From contig NC_135257.1 in the NCBI RefSeq assembly GCF_964204865.1, positions 14,096,151 to 14,160,150 on the forward strand: a DNA stretch of 64,000 nucleotides, given 5' to 3'. This DNA comes from Styela clava (Eukaryota; Chordata; Ascidiacea; Stolidobranchia; Styelidae). The translations under genes and the position numbers were made by a program. The notes beneath the pieces were generated by a model. The model saw nothing but the letters and a program-made list of their open reading frames with translations. It made no database searches and was not told where the DNA came from. Each line of letters starts with the position of its first letter. Positions within the stretch are counted from its first letter, which is position 1. Of this stretch, positions 26,483 to 36,900 are shown one piece after another.

Positions 26483-29400
26483 TCACTTCTCGAGGTGGGC
26501 TGGAACAAACGCATTATCTGTCATTTCTAAGGCAAGATTAGAGTGTCCCTTCTCTAGGTCTGATGATTTACGCTCAAGGTCGGAATCCTGTTAAAACATA
26601 AATATAGAAGGGGTTATGCGTCACAAGCAGATGCAATGTCCAAACCTTGTCGTGGAGCCTAAAGAGCAAGGTCGTTTAGTACTTGCAGACTGACGGATGC
26701 TCAAAACTATGCTCTATAGCCTATGGTGCCAACATTTAGTAATTGTATCACGCTGACACACCAGTTGGGAAGAAAAATATCCTAGTGCTCACTTCACTAA
26801 CAAATGCAGTTCAATAACGCAAAATAAATAAATACCTCAGCAGCATTCGATTGATTGTGATCGACTCCACACCACATTATCATGCGAAATCCTTTAGGCA
26901 GGCAATATTTAATCAACGGATGATCAAAAACAGGTACGATTAGCTTTGGATCAATTTCACCAACATGCCGATGTCCACCTGAATTACAAGGTTAAAACTG
27001 ATATGCATATAGTTTGCTGTAAATTGAAACAAACTGAGATAAACGTATTTACAGGTTAACAGGCTTATCAGAAGTCCGGCCACTGTAGTAGCTGCAAATC
27101 CAATTGCAGCATAATACGCGTAGGAAACGGCATATACATCAGCTACTGTAGGTCGGAGCACTGAGGATGCAGATGTTGTTGAATGATCGACGATATCAAA
27201 TGCTGAAGAGATTTCTGTAACACTTATTGTTGAAATTTTGGAGGACAGTATTGTAGAGGAATTGTAGAAAGGGCTGTCGTTTGCCAGTGTACAGTTGGTA
27301 GTTGAAAGATGTCTTGGCTTCCAAAATTGTTGGAGTGGTGGTGGATGATCGCGACTTCCAGCATATATCCACGATACTAAGGATATACCAACAAAAAAGC
27401 CAGAGAAAGAACCCTAAATGAACGTGAAAATGTTTTTTTTTTTTAGGAATATTTAAAGTACATGATTGGGGACATCAGGCATCTACTGGAAAGTATATTT
27501 TATTGCATAGTGAATTTCATTTTACAGTATAAAGAAAAAAACATTAACTAACCAGAAAATGACATGTATACAGAATATATGATGACCAACAAAAACAATT
27601 ATCAGATTAGAGCAATCCACAATAATGAGGTGATTAGAAAACTAGAATATTCTGAGATTAAAAATTTAACACCGAGAGAATTTGTGCTAGTGTACACATG
27701 CAATGATTAAAATGTATGCCAAAAGTAGTGGTGGGACTCACCCACGAGTTTGCCGGTGGAAACATAGCACCCAGAGTGTACATCCCTAAAGTGGGACCTC
27801 CAACGATTGATAATAAGGTTAATGTTGTTTGCAAAATATTACCAAGTATTGTTGAAAGACAAGCAAACCCAATACTTAAAATTCCGTAGAAGAAAACCTC
27901 AACTGAAAAACAGATTGAAACAAGTTAATACACGTATTGTATACAAAACATAAGAGTTCATCAATATTTACTATTGAAACTGCAGCGCTATTTGATGTTA
28001 TTGAATTTTTTGGCTAATGTAACTATTCAATATTTACAATACAGGACGCGAATATCACTTGAATAGTCTGATATCTTTTGAAGATATTACAGCTAATGTT
28101 TGAAAGCTTATGCTGTACTGTATGTAATAATATATGGGTATGTGAGTGACAATAAGGTTACAGACGTAAATCGGATTTCTTTCCAATTTGCATTTGACTA
28201 CACCACATTGTTCGTCTCGTGTTACCTTTTATTCGCCAGCGTATGTAACCACAGGTAAAAGCTAGAATCTTTACTTCAGAAAGATCTATTGAAATATCAA
28301 GAAAATCAGACCATTTATCAACATCTATTACAAAAAAACAAACCTTTTGCAGATATTGTCAAAGTGCGGTCACTCCAATTTACAAAAGGGCGAATGAGAT
28401 CTTCTACAGTAACGCAAGACAAAGCGTTTATTCCGGCAGAAACGGGACTGAAAATTGATTGAAAAGTCGTAATTTTTGTTTTCGAAAGAAACTTATAGAA
28501 TTTTTAAAAGTTTAAATGAAAAACTACCTCAAACTGCATGCAAACACTGCAGCCATGAATGCACCTGTGAATCCTGGATTACCATGAAACATCGATAAAA
28601 CCATGAGAGGAAGCAACTGGAAAAAGTTTCGACAATTTTAAAATGATTGTGCCAATATAGCACAACAAAGTACATATACCGATTATTTGAGGGGAGTATT
28701 GTAAATAGGGATTCGATTTAATGCAGTACTGTTTATAATCCATGTAAGCTGTTTTTAAACCAGAGAGCTATGCTCAAATATATGGACACGTCACAAGGTG
28801 TCGCTATCATTTATTCTGACACATTAAAAACGAATCTCTCAAAGTTCACAGAAATTTTTGAAATATATAAAAGTAATAGTTTTCTGGCGAAAAAATCAAT
28901 CTCTAACCACTGAAAATTTCAAAGAAATTGGTCCAGTACTCGAAGACAAGAGCGATATTATCATGACGAAGGAGAAGAAAAACAAAAACAACAACATAAT
29001 ATTGAAACGATCGGTATGTCCACTGACGTGTCCAATAACTTTACAATGTATGTATACCTGGTCAGGAGAAGTCGCTTGTTTCATTGACAACGGATCGCAA
29101 TTGTGAAAATAGGAGTACGTAACCCAGCCCAAAACCATGCATAGCAGAAGAACAAAAGTCACAATCGCGGCACAAGTTATCATGGCTCTGTGGAAAGAAT
29201 GATATGGTAAAACATTAATCATATATTCCCCATGTATGAACAGTTATATTATATTGAGAAAGCAAGGAAATGAACAAACATATAATTACATAAAATTGAT
29301 AGTCTAAATCTAAAATGATTTATATATATTTATACATTACAGTTTCGCATCTTTTGCAGATGTACAGACTAAGAATCTTTGTACTTGTGATTGTGTTGTA

Positions 29401-30275
29401 GCGAACACGCTCGTCCACATTATTGTTAAACCCACTGTGACGCTCCAGGCAGAATGACGTACTCTAGGATCGAGGCTGAAACTGATGGGAATAAAAAAAT
29501 TAAAATAATATGACGTCATTAATATGATCATTATGGCACCAACTGCTATAGTTATATTGTATTATATCACAGTGAAATATAAAATTCAAACGAATTTATT
29601 TGTTCGAGATCAATTGCATTATGTGTGAACATATTTTATTCATTTTTAGATGAATAATAAGGAAATCGGGTTGTGAGTGTATTTTCGGGGGTCTGGTTTA
29701 ACATGAAACAATTATCTCACGTACATCTCCAATTTAAAATTCAATCGAATTAAATCCTGAAAGAGACGCTTTGAAAAATTGTTTGTCATTGTTTTTTAAT
29801 AAAATAATGAGTTAATAATAACCATGAGAAAGGTAAATACTTACTCATTGAAAGTAAAACGATCTGTTTCGTAGTTGGCCAACCAAACTTTGTACCATCC
29901 TCCCACGCTGTTCGCGCTCGTAAACAAGACTATAATTAAGATCAATATGATCAAGATTCCTTGAAATACATGGGTTAACATCACCCCTTTGAGGCCACCC
30001 TGCATTTTGAAAATAATAATAAAAAAAAAATACATGACTGTCAAGCAGAAAATTTGTACAAATTTATTCTCCTTACCAAAGTTGTGTAAATAGAACAAAC
30101 AATTCCAGTGGTAAAAATTGCCGCCCATAAATTGAAGCCAGAAACTAAATAAAAAGTATAAATGTCATTATTAGTGAGAGGTTTACACTTTCATTGTAAT
30201 TTACTGTAAAATGCTGTTGAAATATTGTTGGTTACCTTGTGCAAAAGCTAAAGACGGGGCAATTAACTGCGTCAT
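26483..30275 (-). CDS. SMCT-like SLC5 symporter, copy 3, 5'-truncated by duplication junction
   Basis: Exons on the minus strand: 30275-30236 (broken), 30144-30077, 29999-29845, 29481-29341, 29187-29058, 28616-28528, 28447-28344, 27902-27742, 27413-27053, 26978-26836, 26587-26483. The exon lengths equal those of copy 4 and the frame stays open to the stop. The exons coding about the first 145 residues (TM1 to most of TM4) are missing. Transporter homology starts at 30261, inside an exon. Just upstream, MITE-derived bases give an in-frame ATG at 30275 and five foreign residues, so a protein of about 498 residues could still be read. Without TM1-3 it should not transport. Like copy 4 it has GGLKGVMLTHVFQG and SLSPVSAGINA. 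Treat as a probable pseudogene, or as a false duplication in the assembly. Confidence 0.85.
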
Positions 30276-30425
30276 ACAAATTAACTTAAATCCGGCAACG
30301 ATCAAAAAATTGAACCATGGCAAATTATTGACTCTCAATGGCATAACAATATCATTAGGAAGTTTTTTACGTTTTTCTCAAAACTGCTAAAAATGACTTA
30401 CGCAATTCGGTTATTAGTGTGACGA
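30263..30425. mobile_element. Right end of the TA-flanked MITE, truncated
   Basis: Identical in order to the right 163 bases of MITE copy A, ending at the inverted terminal sequence and TA. The left end is missing because the duplication junction falls inside the element. Confidence 0.85.
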
Positions 30426-30546
30426 TATATAAAGGTAATCATTTTGTTTCAAAGAATATAGCCAGTTATACATATATATTTTGACCTAATGTACATGAAT
30501 GCAATGTTAGTCAGGGCATAATTTATTACAAAACTCCTTATTTTAG

Positions 30547-31116
30547 ATGGATATAAAAACTCTAGGAAAGTAGATTCAAAACTTTTCTTCCCAATATTTG
30601 AACATCGTTTAATGAGGTTTATTCTGCCGATGAAAGTGCGAAATGTTCTTTGTTGTGGAATGCAGCTTGAGGGTATCACCGAAGTAAGTATTGTTGAATA
30701 TGAATATTCTGATATTTATTTGAAATTGAAAGTTTGTTATGTCACAGTTCTTGGTAGATATTTTTTTGTTTCACATTTTCTCAAATTAAAACTGCCATAT
30801 CTTTAGGTGGCTATAAAAGGAACGTTTTAAACACAAAATTTCCATTTGGGCGTTGGAAAAATTTAATTTTAAACTAATGATTGGTAAAGAAATATGTTAT
30901 GTTCTGATGCTCAGCTGCAGCTTTCAATATATAAAACTATCCGCAAAATTGTAGTAAACCAACTTTTTCATTTTTCGAATAGTTACGCACGTTACTAGCA
31001 TACCGGGTTACTATAAATATTATATTTGCTAATTTTGAAAAGTATTTTTGTAAACATTTTAGATGACGTCGCAACATGACAGCTTCGTTGTGAAAGATGA
31101 AACTGACGACGACTAA
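30547..31116 (+). pseudogene. Orphan last two exons of copy 2
   Basis: Exon 30547-30683 (137 bases) matches copy 2 exon 22185-22321, and exon 31063-31116 matches 22701-22769. No upstream exons accompany them, so they are a fragment left by the tandem duplication. In the last exon a TTA leucine codon of copy 2 is TAA here, removing the last five residues, LIVNS. Confidence 0.88.
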
Positions 31117-31141
31117 ATTGTCAACCCATAATCAAATAAAT

Positions 31142-31423
31142 CAGGGATGTGCAATCTGCGGCCCACAAGGAAAAATTTTGCGGCCCACGGAAAAGTGCTA
31201 ATTTTGAATGATTGCATGCGCGCAAAGCGAGTTTTCAATTTACGTGCAAGAAATTCCACTCCCTTCGAGTCGCAAGAGTCTTAGCTCATCATTTCTGCAA
31301 GAATTCCTGGTCAATAACAAAAAGAAACAACTTTTGTGCCGACAACTAAATAAAGATGCGGCCCTCGGTTTCACTCGGTTATTTGTATCTGGCTCTCCTG
31401 TATTTAAAGATTGCACACCCCTG
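31142..31423. mobile_element. hAT-like short element (family 3), unit 2 copy
   Basis: Same position and ends as 22780-23061, carried along by the duplication, with a few point differences. Confidence 0.65.
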
Positions 31424-31997
31424 AAGCACGGAACAAGCAATCTTTATCGTTTTTCATATTGAGTAGTAGAATTCTTCGGTTTTAATAACTACGTATTGCT
31501 TAATATTTGGTTTATTGCCATCGAATGATAATAAATAAATGAACTGAAAACGCGTACATTGTATGTGGAAAACCAGAGAAATAGCTGAATGATATTTATA
31601 TCGTAGCAATTTATTACATTCAATTTACACTTTGTATGAGTACCTTGTATATTTCGATCAATAGCCGTTTTGGAGTATCTCTAAGCGTAAGAATACCATC
31701 ACATTTCAGCAACGAGCTCAGCTTCACCCTGTCAAAATAACCTAATGCATGATAAATTTGATGTAACGTGAGCATAATAGTTTGCACTAGTCTTTAATCT
31801 GGTTAGTTTGCGCCAATTTACTACCAATTGGCAATAAATTATAGTCAATATAGTGTATTGAAGATAGAATTCCAATATCATTATTATCGCCAGCACATTT
31901 CTCATGTTTGGGCGACCATCTGTTGTGGCGCATTGTGACATCATAGATTGTGACCTAGCCCTAGTATACGTATTCTGAATCTTCATGCGTCATTGCG

Positions 31998-32087
31998 CTT
32001 CGGAAGTTTTCGTATCAGGATGACGCACAACCTGAACAACCCTTACCTGGTACCCATACTGTGTTCAGATTGGGCGCCATGCATTTT
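31998..32087. repeat. Short palindromic dispersed repeat, unit 2
   Basis: Duplicate of 24507-24591 with a few substitutions. Confidence 0.6.
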
Positions 32088-32811
32088 TTGATATCCATAC
32101 TACACGTCTGTGGGCAAACAACCCAAACAACGTCTAACTTTAGCCATAAACAAAAATATAAAACTGCGCGTTTAAAAATATTGCTAATATAGCTATGCCT
32201 TCTGACAAATATAGACGTTCGTATTGTCATTGCATACTTTAATACTCGGGCATCCCCAAAATTGACGACTTATATTTCCTTGTTATTTGAGCTCTGTGTG
32301 TTTTGTTGACCAGTCAAATAGAAAATAAGTTATTCTAGATTTGTCTTTATTAGTTGTCTATCGCTCTATCGAAATTACATGGAAGCCCAACTGTTAGTAT
32401 GTTGAAAAAATGGTAAAAAAAAGTTTGCGATGAGATTTAATACTCCATAATTAATTTCAGAAAACTTCCGTGCACGTCGACAACACCTAAAAGTACAAAA
32501 TTGATCACGTTTTAACAGAGACTTTACAACTGCAGTTTTAACGAGCTATCTAATATAGATGGCAACGTATGAAAAGTATTTCTCATTTTTTCTAGCAGTT
32601 GTGTAGAATACATTAATCTTCCGGAATTAAACTCTTCAGATTTAATGTTACAAAACTGTTAAAAGCTGTCGGTCTATGTGAACCGTATCAGCGTTGATAT
32701 TTTCGCACTTTCACGTAGATATTACATAGCTTAACGATTTAAAATATTGCCATTAGAGTGAGTTCGTTCACAGTGAATTCTATACAAAAATTTTTATTCT
32801 TCAATCTATAG

Positions 32812-33627
32812 CAGTGGTTCTCAACCTGTGGTACGCGTACCACTAGTGGTCCGCGGAAGATGATCAAGTGGTACGCGAGCAGCTTTAACTTATTGCAACA
32901 ATTAACTTTTGAGTTAGCCAAAATATGCCGACAACGCTTCATCTTCCATACTGTATGTATTCGCTGAACGGCCTGAATGTTTCCCCGATTTCCTAGTTTA
33001 CTTCCGTATTCAGCAACATTCGGTAAAAAATGCTTCGTTTTTGTAGTTTTGCGTGTTATTTGTCAGTTTTCAGTTGCGTTTAAAAAAAATTGTGAATCAA
33101 ATATCTTAATTGTCATTATGTCTTCAAAGGAGCATTAATTTAATTGCTGTAATCAAAAATGAGTCTCGCAAATGCTGCGATAGACTAATCTAAACTAAGC
33201 TATCAGTGCCTGTAAGCGGCACATGGTTGATTAATTTTAATAAAAATGAGGGTTTCCAAACACGTAAACCAGGTTATAAGCGCCAACACATCAAAACAAT
33301 CTCGAAATAAGTATAAAAAAATTTGCAATAGTAAAGTATAGGAAGAATTTCTCTGGGGTCAAGGGTCGGAGAAACGTCTTATCGGCCAGTCCAGTCTTTA
33401 GAGATCGCCCTCGCCTGCTATTGTCCACGAAGGAATCGAGGTTGTCATGTTTTCGACCGCCTTGCGAATTAGGTCACTAAGGATGTAGTGCCACATTATA
33501 AATTACTCCCATAGCGCGTGTCTTTTGCCATTGTTCCCCGCGCCAAAAAGAGGGCTCTTTAGTGCTACGCGGCCAGAGTAAAAAACAGTAAAGTGGTACG
33601 CGGTTAGTAAAAGGTTGACAACCACTG
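32812..33627. mobile_element. hAT-like element (family 2), unit 2 copy
   Basis: Duplicate of 25362-26180 with the same ATCTATAG target duplication (32804-32811 and 33628-33635). The right end has one extra mismatch (GGTTGACAACCACTG). Confidence 0.88.
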
Positions 33628-33754
33628 ATCTATAGAAATAATTTCTACAAATTTTTGCACCAACGCGGTCTATCTTGAAAGCGATTTTTGTGTATCCAGT
33701 ATCCACCAACTGAAAATTAAATGATAATAGAGAACAAATCATGAGAAATTTTTG

Positions 33755-33760
33755 TTTATT
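33755..33760 (-). terminator. Polyadenylation signal, copy 4
   Basis: AATAAA on the minus strand, about 170 bases past the copy 4 stop. Confidence 0.45.
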
Positions 33761-33928
33761 CGGTAGGATGGTGTGTAATAACGACGACGAAGACAGAAAG
33801 TTGTTAAAAATGATAAACACTTCAATGGTATCTTCACTGGATGGCCATTAGATTGCCCTCGTGCGGACAAATGTTATTTTCAAAATTTGGAGCAGTCTCT
33901 TAGATGCACAGATAGTTTCGTTTAACTT

Positions 33929-36900
33929 TCACTTCTCGAGGTGGGCTAGAACAAACGCATTATCTGTCATTTCTAAGGCAGGATTAGAGTGTCCCTTCTC
34001 TAGGTCTGGTGATTTACGCTCAAGGTCGGAAGCCTGTTAAAACATAAATATAGAAGGGGTTATGCGTCACAAGCAGATACAATGTCCAAACCTTGTCGTG
34101 GAGCCTAAAGCGCAAGGTCGTTTAGTACTTGCAGACTGACGGATGCTCAAAACTATGCTCTATAGCCTATGGTGCCAGCATTTAGTAATTGTATCGCTCT
34201 GACTCGCCAGTTGGGAAGAAAAATATCCTAGAGCTCACTTCACTAACAAATGCAGTTCAATAACGCAAAATAAATAAATACCTCAGCAGTATTCGATTGA
34301 TTGTGATCGACTCCACACCACATTATCATGCGAAATCCTTTTGGCAGGCAATATTTAATCAACGGATGATCAAAAACAGGTACGATTAGCTTTGGATCAA
34401 TTTCACCAACATGCCGATGTCCACCTGAATTACAAGGTTAAAACTGATATGCATATAGTTTGCTGTAAATTGAAACAAACTGAGATAAACGTATTTACAG
34501 GTTAACAGGCTTATCAGAAGTCCGGCCACTGTAGTAGCTGCAAATCCAATTGCAGCATAATACGCGTAGGAAACGGCATATACATCAGCTACTGTAGGTC
34601 GGAGCACTGAGGATGTAGATGTTGTTGAATGATCGACGACATCGAATGCTGAAGAGATTTCTGTAACACTTATTGTTGAAATTTTGGAGGACAGTATTGT
34701 AGAGGAATTGTAGAGAGGGCTGTCGTTTGCCAGTGTACAGTTGGTAGTTGAAAGATGTCTTGGCTTCCAAAATTGTTGGAGTGGTGGTGGATGATCGCGA
34801 CTTCCAGCATATATCCACGATACTAAGGATATACCAACAAAAAAGCCAGAGAAAGAACCCTGAATGAACGTGAAAATGTTCTTTTTTTAGGAATATTTAA
34901 AGTACATGATTGGGGACATCAGGCATCTACTGGAAAGTATATTTTATTGCATAGTGAATTTCATTTTACAGTATAAAGAAAAAAACATTAACTAACCAGA
35001 AAATGACATGTATACAGAATATATGATGACCAACAAAAACAATTATCAGATTAGAGCAATCCACAATAATGAGGTGATTAGAAAACTAGAATATTCTGAG
35101 ATTAAAAATTTAACACCGAGAGAATTTGTGCTAGTGTACACATGCAATGATTAAAATGTATGCCAAAAGTAGTGGTGGGACTCACCCACGAGTTTGCCGG
35201 TGGAAACATAGCACCCAGAGTGTACATCCCTAAAGTGGGACCTCCAACGATTGATAATAAGGTTAATGTTGTTTGCAAAATATTACCAAGTATTGTTGAA
35301 AGACAAGCAAACCCAATACTTAAAATTCCGTAGAAGAAAACCATAACTGAAAAACAGATTGAAACAAGTTAATACACGTATTGTATACAAAACATAAGAG
35401 TTCATCAATATTTACTATTGAAACTGCAGCGCTATTTGATGTTATTGAATTTTTTGGCTAATGTAACTATTCAATATTTACAATACAGGACGCGAATATC
35501 ACTTGAATAGTCTGATATCTTTTGAAGATATTACAGCTAATGTTTGAAAGCTTATGCTGTACTGTATGTAATAATATATGGGTATGTGAGTGACAATAAG
35601 GTTACAGACGTAAATCGGATTTCTTTCCAATTTGCATTTGACTACACCACATTGTTCGTCTCGTGTTACCTTTTATTCGCCAGCGTATGTAACCACAGGT
35701 AAAAGCTAGAATCTTTACTTCAGAAAGATCTATTGAAATATCAAGAAAATCAGACCATTTATCAACATCTATTACAAAACAACAAACCTTTTGCAGATAT
35801 TGTCAAAGTGCGGTCACTCCAATTTACAAAAGGGCGAATGAGATCTTCTACAGTAACGCAAGACAAAGCGTTTATTCCGGCAGAAACGGGACTGAAAATT
35901 GATTGAAAAGTCGTAATTTTTGTTTTCGAAAGAAACTTATAGAATTTTTAAAAGTTCAAATGAAAAACTACCTCAAACTGCATGCAAACACTGCAGCCAT
36001 GAATGCACCTGTGAATCCTGGATTACCATGAAACATCGATAAAACCATGAGAGGAAGCAACTGGAAAAAGTTTCGACAATTTTAAAATGATTGTGCCAAT
36101 ATAGCACAACAAAGTACATATACCGATTATTTGAGGGGAGTATTGTAAATAGGGATTCGATTTAATGCAGTACTGTTTATAATCCATGTAAGCTGTTTTT
36201 AAACCAGAGAGCTATGCTCAAATATATGGACACGTCACAAGGTGTCGCTATCATTTATTCTGACACATTAAAAACGAATCTCTCAAAGTTCACAGAAATT
36301 TTTGAAATATATAAAAGTAATAGTTTTCTGGCGAAAAAATCAATCTCTAACCACTGAAAATTTCAAAGAAATTGGTCCAGTACTCGAAGACAAGAGCGAT
36401 ATTATCATGACGAAGGAGAAGAAAAACAAAAACAACAACATAATATTGAAACGATCGGTATGTCCACTGACGTGTCCAATAACTTTACAATGTATGTATA
36501 CCTGGTCAGAAGAAGTCGCTTGTTTCATGGACAACGGATCGCAATTGTGAAAATAGGAGTACGTAACCCAGCCCAAAACCATGCATAGCAGAAGAACAAA
36601 AGTCACAATCGCGGCACAAGTTATCATGGCTCTGTGGAAAGAATGATATGGTAAAACATTAATCATATATTCCCCATGTATGAACAGTTATATTATATTG
36701 AGAAAGCAAGGAAATGAACAAACATATAATTACATAAAATTGATAGTCTAAATCTAAAATGATTTATATATATATATATACATTACAGTTTCGCATCTTT
36801 TGCAGATGTACAGACTAAGAATCTTTGTACTTGTGATTGTGTTGTAGCGAACACGCTCGTCCACATTATTGTTAAACCCACTGTGACGCTCCAGGCAGAA

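Larger units (their letters stand above)
21901..30262. repeat. Large tandem duplication, unit 1
   Basis: This 8.36-kb block is repeated at 30263-37706 with near identity by eye. It begins inside MITE copy A and ends inside a coding exon of copy 3. It therefore carries the last two exons of copy 2, the whole spacer and most of copy 3. It differs from unit 2 by an 873-base hAT-like element (23485-24357) and by about 57 extra bases near 25017-25075. Confidence 0.92.
31117..33928. other. Spacer between orphan exons and copy 4
   Basis: Duplicate of the spacer 22770-26482 without the family 4 insertion. It holds hAT-like elements at 31142-31423 and 32812-33627 and the palindromic repeat at 31998-32087. 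Nothing else seen. Confidence 0.6.
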
